Source: an uncultured Phascolarctobacterium sp. (GTDB lineage Bacteria > Bacillota > Negativicutes > Acidaminococcales > Acidaminococcaceae). Taken from it: a DNA stretch of 64,000 bases. The position numbers and the translations under genes were made by a program. Shown here piece by piece: positions 25,097 through 33,113 of this stretch. Each line of letters opens with the position of its first letter. Position 1 is the stretch's first letter. The notes beneath the pieces were generated by a model. It ran no database searches and had not been told where the DNA came from. It saw only the letters and a list, made by a program, of their open reading frames with translations. Where the stretch lies: assembly GCA_958448515.1 (NCBI GenBank), contig CAUDEF010000002.1:95422-159421 (forward strand), in the 5' to 3' direction.

Positions 25097-26086
25097 TTAT
25101 TTACTCCATTTAAGAACAATAGCAGACCAGGTAAGACCTGCGCCAAAGCCTACCAAAAGGATATTATCGCCTTTTTTGAGTACTCCTGCTTCCTGAGCTT
25201 CGCAAAGCGCAATGGGAATAGAAGCAGCAGAGGTGTTTGCGTATTTGTCAACGTTTACCCATACTTTCTCCATAGGCATTTTCAAGCGCTTGGCAGCAGA
25301 ACTGATAATGCGCAAATTAGCCTGATGCGGGAATAACATATCCAGCTCTTCCGGCTTCATACCCGCATTCTTCAACGCAGTTTTAGCAGTTTTACCCATA
25401 ATCTGGATAGCAAATTTAAATACTTCAGGACCATTCATATGAATGGTGTGTTCATAACCATCAATAGTTTCCTGACTTGCAGGCTTACGGCTTCCGCCGG
25501 CAGGCTGATAAAGGTATTTTCCGCCGCTGCCGTCAGCACCTAAATCAATACCAAGTACGCCGTAACCGTCTTCAACTTCACCAATTACAGCAGCACCTGC
25601 ACCGTCACCAAAAAGCACGCATGTATTGCGGTCTTTCCAGTTCATTATACGGGAAAGAGTCTCTGCACCAATGATCAGGGCTTTTTTATACAAACCGGTT
25701 TTTATCATCTGACTTGCTACACCAAGGCTGTAAACAAATCCACTGCAGCCTGCAGATAAATCAAATGCAGCAGCATTTACGGCGCCAATTCTGTCCTGAA
25801 CAAGGCATGCTGTAGAAGGAAATGCATGATCCGGAGAAGCAGTAGCTACAATAATCAGATCAAGCTCTTCCGCTTTAACACCTGCATCAGCAAGAGCTTT
25901 TCTGCCAGCATTTAATGCCAGATCAGATGTTGCCTCTTCAGCAGCAGCAATGTGGCGCTGTTTAATACCGGTACGCTCGGTAATCCACTCATCACTGGTA
26001 TCAACCATTTTTTCTAAATCAAAATTTGTCAAAATCTTTTCAGGAACATAATGCCCAATTCCCAAAATACCAACAGATCTCATCAT
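25097..26086 (-). CDS. fabH: 3-oxoacyl-ACP synthase III
   Basis: This 329-residue enzyme starts fatty-acid synthesis by condensing an acyl-CoA with malonyl-ACP. The Cys-His-Asn triad is visible: Cys in DLSAGCSGFVYSL, His in FPHQANLRI, and Asn in YANTSAASIP. The DEWITERTGIKQRHIA segment is characteristic. The start ATG overlaps the plsX stop by 4 bp. Confidence 0.98.
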   Translation of the reverse strand: MMRSVGILGIGHYVPEKILTNFDLEKMVDTSDEWITERTGIKQRHIAAAEEATSDLALNAGRKALADAGVKAEELDLIIVATASPDHAFPSTACLVQDRIGAVNAAAFDLSAGCSGFVYSLGVASQMIKTGLYKKALIIGAETLSRIMNWKDRNTCVLFGDGAGAAVIGEVEDGYGVLGIDLGADGSGGKYLYQPAGGSRKPASQETIDGYEHTIHMNGPEVFKFAIQIMGKTAKTALKNAGMKPEELDMLFPHQANLRIISSAAKRLKMPMEKVWVNVDKYANTSAASIPIALCEAQEAGVLKKGDNILLVGFGAGLTWSAIVLKWSK

Positions 26087-27108
26087 TTATTAATTTCCTC
26101 ATTTCTTTCGTGAGATTCAGCAATTTTTTCAGCGATTATATGTACAACATCTTTCTCAACAAATTCCATAGCCACACCAATAGCACTGGTAATAGCCTTA
26201 GCCTTGGAACTTCCATGGCAAATAATGAAAGGTGCTCTTACACCTAAAAGCAAAGCCCCGCCATATTCAGCAGGATCAAGTCTTTTCTTCAGTTGCTTCA
26301 TAGCCGGCTTTATCAGCAGACCACCAATCTTGGCAAGCAATCCGCCATTTAAAATTGCATCTTTAATCAATTTCATTATAGCACTTGCCAGACCTTCCGC
26401 AAACTTCAAAACAACATTTCCTACAAAACCGTCACAAACAACAACATCAACGGTGCCTTTATTAATGTCTCTGCCTTCTACATTACCGATAAAATTAATC
26501 TGTCTGACTTTCTTAAGCAATGGATAAGTAGCCAGAGCCTGTTCATTTCCCTTGGTTTCTTCTTCGCCAATATTCAAGAGACCAACACGTGGATTATTAA
26601 TTTTCAGCATTTTTTCAGCATAAACACTGCCCATAATAGCACTCTGAACCATATGCTCAGGCTTTGCATCAACCTTAGCGCCGCTGTCAAGTACAACGGT
26701 AGTGCCTGTAAGACTTGGAATTGGAGTCGCAATGGAAGGTCTGTCTATACCTTTTATGCGACCCAGGCAAAACAGGGCAGCAGCTACGGCAGCTCCTGTG
26801 CTTCCGGATGAAACAAGAGCGTCACATTCCTTATTTCTCAGCATTCTGGAGGCAACAACTATGGACGCGTCTTTTTTAGACTTTACCGCTATTGCCGGAT
26901 GCTCATCCATGGCAATAACCTCACCCGCATGACGAACAGTAATCTTAGGATCATTATCAGCATGATACTTTCCAAGCAGCTCTCTGATTATTGTTTCATC
27001 ACCAACCAGAACAACCTCACAGCCATAAGCTTTAACCGCATTAACTGCTCCTAAAACAAGCTCCTGAGGACCATAGTCAGTCCCCATGACATCTAATGCA
27101 ATTTTCAT
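26083..27108 (-). CDS. plsX: Phosphate acyltransferase
   Basis: This 341-residue protein converts acyl-ACP to acyl-phosphate for phospholipid synthesis, working with PlsY. It begins MKIALDVMGTDYGPQE, and has SGSTGAAVAAA, SLTGTTVVLDSGAK, and the C-terminal GGALLLGVRAPFIICHGSS. It overlaps fapR and fabH by 4 bp on each side, giving tight translational coupling. Confidence 0.98.
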   Translation of the reverse strand: MKIALDVMGTDYGPQELVLGAVNAVKAYGCEVVLVGDETIIRELLGKYHADNDPKITVRHAGEVIAMDEHPAIAVKSKKDASIVVASRMLRNKECDALVSSGSTGAAVAAALFCLGRIKGIDRPSIATPIPSLTGTTVVLDSGAKVDAKPEHMVQSAIMGSVYAEKMLKINNPRVGLLNIGEEETKGNEQALATYPLLKKVRQINFIGNVEGRDINKGTVDVVVCDGFVGNVVLKFAEGLASAIMKLIKDAILNGGLLAKIGGLLIKPAMKQLKKRLDPAEYGGALLLGVRAPFIICHGSSKAKAITSAIGVAMEFVEKDVVHIIAEKIAESHERNEEINK

Positions 27109-27686
27109 ATTGTCTGCTTCCTTTCGTTATCATCGAGTGACACTATAATAAATTTAGCTCTGAATACTTCTTCATTATTATTTTTTATCTTGACCCAGAT
27201 AAAAAATTTATCGTTACGACGCCTTATAACCTCTGCTTTAGCCACCAGTGTAGCCCCGGCATATACCGGAACTTTATACTTTACATTGCCCACGCCTGTT
27301 AATGCAGCCTGCGCATCAACAACAGCCAGTGCCAGAGTATCAGCCATCGCAAACATATAATAACCTCTCGCCACACCAGTTTTCTCCAGAACCATTTCCG
27401 GAGTAATCTTCAAAGTAGAAATACCTACTTTGTTCAGCTCAAGGTCTATTAATTCACCAACAATATCTTTTTTATCAATTGCACGCACTTTAGTCTGAGC
27501 GTCTTCAGCCATGTGTCGTGTTCTTTCACGCAGCTCCGGTATGCCTAAAGCCACTCTGTCAAGGCGAATGGTCTGAACGCTTACCTGCAAAGTTTTTGCC
27601 AGCTGTTCATCTGTACGGAACGGATTATCCAGCAAAAGCTTTTTCAGCTTTTCATGCCTTATTAACTTTTTGGAAGAGTTCATCAT
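27105..27686 (-). CDS. fapR: Fatty acid and phospholipid synthesis repressor FapR
   Basis: This 193-residue protein has an N-terminal DeoR-like helix-turn-helix (RTDEQLAKTLQVSVQTIRLDR) and a C-terminal hotdog domain (about 75-190, GYYMFAMADTLALAVVDA). The hotdog domain binds malonyl-CoA, which releases it from DNA. It leads the fab operon. A 17-bp site matching the FapR box is present 12 bp upstream of its start codon, so it very likely represses itself and the whole operon. Confidence 0.96.
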   Translation of the reverse strand: MMNSSKKLIRHEKLKKLLLDNPFRTDEQLAKTLQVSVQTIRLDRVALGIPELRERTRHMAEDAQTKVRAIDKKDIVGELIDLELNKVGISTLKITPEMVLEKTGVARGYYMFAMADTLALAVVDAQAALTGVGNVKYKVPVYAGATLVAKAEVIRRRNDKFFIWVKIKNNNEEVFRAKFIIVSLDDNERKQTI

Positions 27687-27697
27687 CTCACCTACTT

Positions 27698-27714
27698 TTA
27701 GTACCTGCTCTTAA
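27698..27714. promoter_or_regulatory. FapR operator
   Basis: TTAGTACCTGCTCTTAA matches 14 of 17 positions of the Bacillus FapR box as I recall it (TTAGTACCTGATACTAA). It lies just downstream of the predicted transcription start, suitable for blocking initiation or early elongation. Confidence 0.85.
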
Positions 27715-27725
27715 TATCTGTGTCT

Positions 27726-27754
27726 ATTATAAAAGCCGCATTTAAATTTGGCAA
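27726..27754 (-). promoter_or_regulatory. fab operon promoter
   Basis: TTGCCA (27749-27754) and TATAAT (27726-27731) are 17 bp apart on minus, upstream of the FapR box. Confidence 0.8.
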
Positions 27755-27821
27755 GTTTATTTTTTAAACTTCTGATTAATTTTACAAATAGTTTTCTATT
27801 TTCACATTTTTCACCTAAAAA

Positions 27822-27861
27822 AAAAGCAAAAGACCCTTGAAGCCATTTGGCTTCAAGGGCT
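27822..27861 (-). terminator. Terminator after rpmF
   Basis: CCCTTGAAGCC/GGCTTCAAGGG forms a hairpin (27834-27859), followed on minus by a long T-run. Confidence 0.9.
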
Positions 27862-27872
27862 TAAAATCTGAA

Positions 27873-28052
27873 TTATTCAGCTTTAGCAATGACTTGTTTG
27901 CCGTCATAGCAACCGCATGCAGTGCAAACGCGGTGCGGCATTTTCATTTCATGACATTGCGGGCATTCAACCATGCCAGGTACAGTCAGTTTCCAGTTAG
28001 CACGACGGGAATCACGACGAGCTTTGGACATTTTTCTCTTAGGTACTGCCAT
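27873..28052 (-). CDS. rpmF: 50S ribosomal protein L32
   Basis: This short gene encodes 59 residues beginning [20 protein letters not shown]. It has a zinc-ribbon pair CPQC and CTAC separated by about 12 residues, the zinc-binding form of L32. The RBS GAGGTG lies 9 nt upstream of the ATG. It follows the YceD-like gene, the usual order in bacteria, and ends at a strong terminator. Confidence 0.97.
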   Translation of the reverse strand: MAVPKRKMSKARRDSRRANWKLTVPGMVECPQCHEMKMPHRVCTACGCYDGKQVIAKAE

Positions 28053-28091
28053 TTCTCAATACACCTCCTCAGTGCAATTAAGTATAAGAAT

Positions 28092-28595
28092 TTAATTTTT
28101 GATGAATTGCTTTAATGCCGCTAGCCTAGGATCAACAGAGAACCTGTCACATCCGCAGTCACCACTATTTAAATCAGCTCCGCAGACAGGACAAAGTCCC
28201 TTGCAGTCATCTTTACAAAGAGCCTGAATAGGCTCCGCAAGCAGCAGACTTTCACGAAGCGGTTCTGTTATATCAATAACATCCGAATCGTAGACAAAAG
28301 CATCTTTTTCAATATTTTCAGTACCAGCCGGATAGAATTTTTCAATAACTTCTGCTCTGGTATCTGCATCAAACTCTTTCAGGCATCTGCCACAAGTCCT
28401 GTGCACCCTTGCAGTAAGTTCTGCTTCCAAAAGAAGCACATCGCCTGCATTACTGATAAATCCTTCCGCATGAACATCTCCCAGAAGAAGCATTTCTTCA
28501 CCGGAAATCTCCAGTTCTTCAGGACTCAAATCGTAAGCAAATCTCTTTTTTCCGACAAGTCTTTTTTTGATTTCTGCGACATTTATCTTAATCAT
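28092..28595 (-). CDS. YceD/DUF177 family protein
   Basis: This 167-residue protein belongs to the DUF177 family that precedes rpmF in most bacteria and has been linked to 23S rRNA processing or accumulation in other species. Four cysteine pairs are visible: RTCGRCLKEF, ALCKDDCKGLC, CPVCGADLN and GDCGCD. The end DPRLAALKQFI is the conserved family tail. It is co-transcribed with rpmF, 39 bp apart. No catalytic role is evident. Confidence 0.9.
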   Translation of the reverse strand: MIKINVAEIKKRLVGKKRFAYDLSPEELEISGEEMLLLGDVHAEGFISNAGDVLLLEAELTARVHRTCGRCLKEFDADTRAEVIEKFYPAGTENIEKDAFVYDSDVIDITEPLRESLLLAEPIQALCKDDCKGLCPVCGADLNSGDCGCDRFSVDPRLAALKQFIKN

Positions 28596-28666
28596 ATTTC
28601 ACCAATCGTTACAATTATATCTATGCAGAGCCACTTTGTCAAGTAAAACATCTTGCTCTCTATAAA

Positions 28667-29875
28667 TTACAGTTTGATTATTCTTTTGCAAATATTATAT
28701 GTATCTCGTGCAATCACAAGTTCTTCATTGGTTGGAATAACAAAAATCTTAACTCTTGCACGTTTTACGCTTATTTCTCTGGCCTGTCCGCGAACTTTAT
28801 TCAAATCGCTGTCAATGCGTGTGCCAAGATATTCCAGTCCGTTGCAGATTTTATCACGCATAAAAGGGGAATTTTCTCCAAGTCCCGCAGTAAATACAAT
28901 GGCGTCTACACCGCCCATGGCAGCAACATAACCGCCAATATATTTTTTTACTTTATACGCAAAAACATCTATTGCCAGCTGACTTCTTTCATCACCATGA
29001 TTTGCAGCACTTTCCAAATCACGGAAGTCACTGGACAAACCGGAAATTCCGAGTATTCCGCTGCGTCTGTTAAGATAATCATCTATCTGCTGTGCGTCCA
29101 TATTCTCTTTTTCCATCAAAAATGGAATTATGGCCGGATCAATCTCGCCGCTGCGTGTACCCATTATTAAGCCTTCAAGAGGAGTATAGCCCATACTTGT
29201 ATCAATGGATTTACCATATTTAATAGCTGTCAGGCTGGCACCATTGCCAAGATGACAGGTAATAATGCGCAAATCATTCATATGCTCGCCCATCATTTCT
29301 GCAGCCCTTTGTGCCACATATTTATGAGAAGTACCATGAAATCCGTATCTGCGGACACCATATTTAACATACATCTCATACGGCAGCCCGTAAAGATATG
29401 CTACCTTGGGCATGGTCTGATGAAAAGCAGTATCGAATACGGCAACCTGCGGAGTTCCATGCATCAGCTCCATGCAGGCATTAATGCCATGCAGATTAGG
29501 AGGGTTATGAAGCGGAGCAATTTCACTGCAGGCCTCAATTCCCTGCAATACATCAGAAGTAATAAGAACACTGTCAGTAAAGCGTTCGCCGCCATGTACA
29601 ACACGGTGACCAACAGCATCAATTTCAGACATATCTTTAATAACGCCATACTCACTATTGGTAAGCGCTTTTAAAACCATCTGAATTCCGACCTTATGAT
29701 CTGGTATTTCCTCAGTAAAATCCACTGTATATTTACCTGTAGGCGTATGCTTTAAGGTAGAACCCTCCATGCCAATACGCTCAACAAGGCCTTTAGCCAT
29801 TACCGACTCATCTTCCATATTAATCAGCTGGTATTTAATTGATGAACTTCCACAGTTAACTACAAAAACGATCAC
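28667..29875 (-). CDS. ackA: Acetate kinase
   Basis: This 402-residue ASKHA-fold kinase makes ATP and acetate from acetyl-phosphate. The motifs are [52 protein letters not shown] and [12 protein letters not shown] chose the GTG at 29875, because GGAGG is 6 nt upstream and the family N-terminus aligns there. An ATG 33 nt further upstream would add a foreign extension. No pta gene is adjacent. It is divergent from tmcAL. Confidence 0.97.
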   Translation of the reverse strand: MIVFVVNCGSSSIKYQLINMEDESVMAKGLVERIGMEGSTLKHTPTGKYTVDFTEEIPDHKVGIQMVLKALTNSEYGVIKDMSEIDAVGHRVVHGGERFTDSVLITSDVLQGIEACSEIAPLHNPPNLHGINACMELMHGTPQVAVFDTAFHQTMPKVAYLYGLPYEMYVKYGVRRYGFHGTSHKYVAQRAAEMMGEHMNDLRIITCHLGNGASLTAIKYGKSIDTSMGYTPLEGLIMGTRSGEIDPAIIPFLMEKENMDAQQIDDYLNRRSGILGISGLSSDFRDLESAANHGDERSQLAIDVFAYKVKKYIGGYVAAMGGVDAIVFTAGLGENSPFMRDKICNGLEYLGTRIDSDLNKVRGQAREISVKRARVKIFVIPTNEELVIARDTYNICKRIIKL

Positions 29876-30073
29876 AATAAGCCTCCACAATAAAAAATTT
29901 ATATCCAAGCTCTACGTTTTTTATCAGCTATGCTTATAGTATACACTATTTTTTTATAGTTGAACAGTACATTTTATTACCTGCTACTAATTTTTGACAG
30001 TATTTACTAAGTTTTTTATTTACAAAATTTATATGCTATAATAAATCTGTCACTTTCAGAAGGAGGTATTATT

Positions 30074-31255
30074 ATGCTTAACGCTGCAGGTATAGTAGCT
30101 GAATATAATCCGCTGCACAATGGACACTTGCTGCATTTAAACAAAACTAAATCTTTGCTCAATATGCCTGCTGTAATAATTATGAGCGGCAGTATCATGC
30201 AGCGTGGCGAGCCTGCTTTTTTTGATAAATGGACAAGGGCCAGACTTGCAGTAGATAATGGTGCCGATCTTGTTATTGAACTTCCATGTGCATTTTCTCT
30301 GCGCAGTGCTCAGTATTTTGCTCAGGGAGCTGTTAGTATTATGAAAGCCTGCGGCTGCATCAGCCACCTTTCATGCGGGGCAGAAAATCCTGATACAGAT
30401 TTTCCTGCCATAGCCAAATTTATAAACAGCGATGCCTTTCAGCAAAGCCTCAAAACTAATATAATGCGCGGTCTTTCCTATGCGGCCGCCTATGAAAAAA
30501 CACTGCAGGAACATAATATTTTGCAGGAAACTTTACACTCTCCCAACGATATTTTAGCATTAGAATATTCCAAAGCCCTTTTGCATACAGATATCAAACC
30601 GGTTTTTATACAAAGAACCGCTGCCCAGTACAACGACCTTCAGATAAAAGATACCATAGCCAGTGCTTCAGCCATACGCAATGCATTTTTTAATAAAAAT
30701 ATGTCCATCATCAGAAAAACTGTTCCGGAAAATGTATGGCCGTTAATAGAAAAAACTGAAAATACTGGTTATGACCAGAATCTTTTATGGTACTTAATCA
30801 GCTATCGCCTGCGAATTTTAACGGCTGCTCAGATAGCAGAACAGTCTTTGTGCAGCGAAGGTATGGAAAATCTCCTGAAACGGGCCGCCTCCTGCACTTC
30901 ATTGCAGGAAGCACTGCAGCTCTGTTCCGGCAAAAGATATCCGGCCTCACGTGTTCGCAGACTTTTTATGCAGCTGCTTTTTGATAAACCGGCTCACTAT
31001 TTTGACCAGGAGCAGCCCCAGTATCTGCGTGTACTGGCATTTAACAATACCGGCAGACAGCTTTTGAAACTTATCAAAGCCAATAATAATCTGCCCGTTA
31101 TTACCAAACTGGGCAAAAACCCCTTTGCCGACCAGAGTGAATCCTTTATACAGCAGCTAAGCCTGGATACAGCAGCTTCTGATTTATTATCCTTGCTTCA
31201 AAACAACTATACTACCGGCAACGACTATACGACATCACCATATTACAAAAGATAA
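30074..31255 (+). CDS. tmcAL: tRNA(Met) cytidine acetate ligase
   Basis: This 393-residue nucleotidyltransferase-like protein (formerly DUF795) is the enzyme that makes N4-acetylcytidine at the wobble position of elongator tRNA-Met, using acetate and ATP in Bacillus. The N-terminus GIVAEYNPLHNGHLLHL holds the HxGH-type motif, followed by IIMSGSIMQRGEPAFFDKW and ELPCAFSLRSAQYFAQGAV, all typical. The RBS AAGGAGG precedes the ATG. It is divergent from ackA, whose product yields the acetate substrate; whether this is more than chance is not known. Confidence 0.92.
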   Translation: MLNAAGIVAEYNPLHNGHLLHLNKTKSLLNMPAVIIMSGSIMQRGEPAFFDKWTRARLAVDNGADLVIELPCAFSLRSAQYFAQGAVSIMKACGCISHLSCGAENPDTDFPAIAKFINSDAFQQSLKTNIMRGLSYAAAYEKTLQEHNILQETLHSPNDILALEYSKALLHTDIKPVFIQRTAAQYNDLQIKDTIASASAIRNAFFNKNMSIIRKTVPENVWPLIEKTENTGYDQNLLWYLISYRLRILTAAQIAEQSLCSEGMENLLKRAASCTSLQEALQLCSGKRYPASRVRRLFMQLLFDKPAHYFDQEQPQYLRVLAFNNTGRQLLKLIKANNNLPVITKLGKNPFADQSESFIQQLSLDTAASDLLSLLQNNYTTGNDYTTSPYYKR

Positions 31256-31285
31256 AGCACATATCTTAAAGATATGTGCTTTATC
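31252..31285 (+). terminator. Terminator of tmcAL
   Basis: AAGCACATATCTT/AAGATATGTGCTT hairpin (about 31254-31281) is followed by TATCTTT. Confidence 0.8.
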
Positions 31286-31286
31286 T

Positions 31287-31880
31287 TTATTCATCTGCAT
31301 TCATGTCTTCTGCAGAAGCTATTTTTCTGTGATTTTCAACCTTACTGCGTTCTTCCAGAACATTATTTCTGTTTTCGCTCAGACCCTGCAGTGCTGACTG
31401 AAGGTTGCTGCCAAGATAAGCAAGCATGTCATCTGCATACTGCAAAGACTCTATCTTCACGCGTTCTGCATATTCTTCTGCTTCCAGCTTTACTTCTTCC
31501 TGATAGCGCAGCGCATTAGCTTTAATTTCTTCGGCAACGGCATTAGCCTGCTGCACAATTTCCTCCTGCTGAACTTTACGATCAGCTTCAGCTGAAGCAG
31601 CACCAACGATACGTTCAGCCTCGCTTTTAGCCTGCTGCACAATACGGTCAGCTTCTTCATAAGCTTTATTTACTATGGTTTTCTGTTCTTCCAGAACCTG
31701 ACTTGCACTGCGTACTTCTCTTGGAATAGCTTCCTTTAAGTCATCCAGAATACTTACAAAGTCACTTTCTTCAATCATCACTCTGTCAGTAAAAGGTACA
31801 CGGCGAGCGTTAGCCAGCATTTCAAAAGCTTCTTCAAATATTTTGTCTAAAGCAACATTAGTATTATTACGTTCAATCAT
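31287..31880 (-). CDS. Coiled-coil protein, V-type ATPase subunit H / DivIVA-like
   Basis: This 197-residue soluble protein is highly charged. It has a long heptad-rich region (about 55-165) with many A, E, K and Q, such as AKSEAERIVGAASAEADRK. Such proteins are often annotated as ATPase subunit H-like or DivIVA-like because of the coiled coil alone. It follows coaD by 18 bp and shares its transcript. A structural or cell-division role is possible, but nothing in the sequence fixes a function. Confidence 0.75.
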   Translation of the reverse strand: MIERNNTNVALDKIFEEAFEMLANARRVPFTDRVMIEESDFVSILDDLKEAIPREVRSASQVLEEQKTIVNKAYEEADRIVQQAKSEAERIVGAASAEADRKVQQEEIVQQANAVAEEIKANALRYQEEVKLEAEEYAERVKIESLQYADDMLAYLGSNLQSALQGLSENRNNVLEERSKVENHRKIASAEDMNADE

Positions 31881-31898
31881 ACCTGCAACCTCTTTCCG

Positions 31899-32390
31899 TT
31901 ATTCTTTTTTAGCAGCAAACTTTGCTCTGACTTTGTCTTCTATACATTCAGGAATTAAATCTTTAATCTGTCCGCCAAAAGTTGCCAGCTCTCTCACACC
32001 GGAAGAACTCACACAAGAATACTTGGCATTAGTCATGATAAATACTGTTTCCAGCTTCTGATCGATTTTCTTTATCAAAAGCGCACGCTGAAACTCATAT
32101 TCAAAATCAGAAAAAGCACGCAGCCCCCTGACAATAAAAGGAGCTTTTTCCTGTACACAGAACTCATTCAGCAGTCCTGAAAAATGAGTTACCCTTACAT
32201 TAGGGATATGCTGAGTTGCCAATTTAAGCATTTCAACACGTTCTTCCATTGTAAACATCGCTTTATCTTTTCCAGGATTATGAAATACACTGATAATGAT
32301 TTCATCAAACATGGCACTTGCTCTTTCAAAAATATCAACATGACCCCTTGTTACAGGATCAAAACTACCTGGACAAACTGCTCTGCGCAT
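31899..32390 (-). CDS. coaD: Phosphopantetheine adenylyltransferase
   Basis: This 163-residue enzyme transfers AMP from ATP to 4'-phosphopantetheine in coenzyme A synthesis. It has the nucleotidyltransferase motif CPGSFDPVTRGHVDI, IVRGLRAFSDFEYEF, and the C-terminal SSSGVRELATFGG. The RBS GGAGG lies before the ATG. It is downstream of rsmD, as in many Firmicutes, with a 101-bp gap that holds no clear gene. Confidence 0.97.
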   Translation of the reverse strand: MRRAVCPGSFDPVTRGHVDIFERASAMFDEIIISVFHNPGKDKAMFTMEERVEMLKLATQHIPNVRVTHFSGLLNEFCVQEKAPFIVRGLRAFSDFEYEFQRALLIKKIDQKLETVFIMTNAKYSCVSSSGVRELATFGGQIKDLIPECIEDKVRAKFAAKKE

Positions 32391-32491
32391 AGCCAGACCT
32401 CCTAAAATGCTTCAATAAAAAAGCTTTATTCTTTGACAATTCGACAACATTTGCTTTATTCCTTTAAGAAAGCAGGTAATTTCTACTAAAA

Positions 32492-33055
32492 TCAACCTAC
32501 TTTACCATTATAGCATATAAAGTCAATATAAGTTTCTCCATATTTTTCACTGCGAACCAATTCAAAATCCGCAGGCAAATTTTGTATTACTTCATGCTGC
32601 GCTCTTTCAACAACAAGATAACCGCCTGCTTTTATTACCGGATATCTTGAAACAGCAGTAATAACTTTTTCTATCCAGCCTTTATTATAAGGAGGATCAC
32701 AAAATATAAAATCAAACAGCATTCCTCTCTGGCAGAGTCTTTCGATGACATTTATCGCATTGCCTTTAATTACATGGCAATCTTTTTCAGCACGGCATTT
32801 TGTTATGTTACTTTGTACAAGTCTTAAAGATTCTCTGCTTTCATCTATAAAGGTTATCTTTTTTGCTCCCCTGCTCCAGCTTTCCAGCCCCAGGTTCCCC
32901 GTACCGGCAAACAGATCCAGAACTTCTGCATCAATAATTTTACTGCCGATAATATTAAAAAGTGACTCCTTAACTCTGTCTGCTGTAGGACGAACATCCA
33001 TATTTTTAGGTGTGGTCAGCTGCAATCCCCTGACGCGGCCTGTAATAATTCTCAT
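32492..33055 (-). CDS. rsmD: 16S rRNA (guanine966-N2)-methyltransferase
   Basis: This 187-residue methyltransferase has the RsmD start MRIITGRVRGLQLTTPK, VRPTADRVKESLFNI, the SAM-binding loop LDLFAGTGNLGLE and the catalytic motif CDPPYNKG. The length is normal. It is upstream of coaD and divergent from the second DUF4127 gene. Confidence 0.96.
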   Translation of the reverse strand: MRIITGRVRGLQLTTPKNMDVRPTADRVKESLFNIIGSKIIDAEVLDLFAGTGNLGLESWSRGAKKITFIDESRESLRLVQSNITKCRAEKDCHVIKGNAINVIERLCQRGMLFDFIFCDPPYNKGWIEKVITAVSRYPVIKAGGYLVVERAQHEVIQNLPADFELVRSEKYGETYIDFICYNGKVG

Positions 33056-33113
33056 ACAAAACTCCTATCTATGTTATAATAAAAGCAACAATTTTATGTA
33101 AAGGAATAGCCAC

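Noticed and set aside
29876..29908. Upstream ATG extension of ackA
   Set aside because: It places the GGAGG Shine-Dalgarno sequence inside the coding region, and the extension has no counterpart in acetate kinases.
32391..32491. Gap between rsmD and coaD as a possible small RNA or gene
   Set aside because: No ORF with an RBS, no stable hairpin and no promoter match better than expected by chance.
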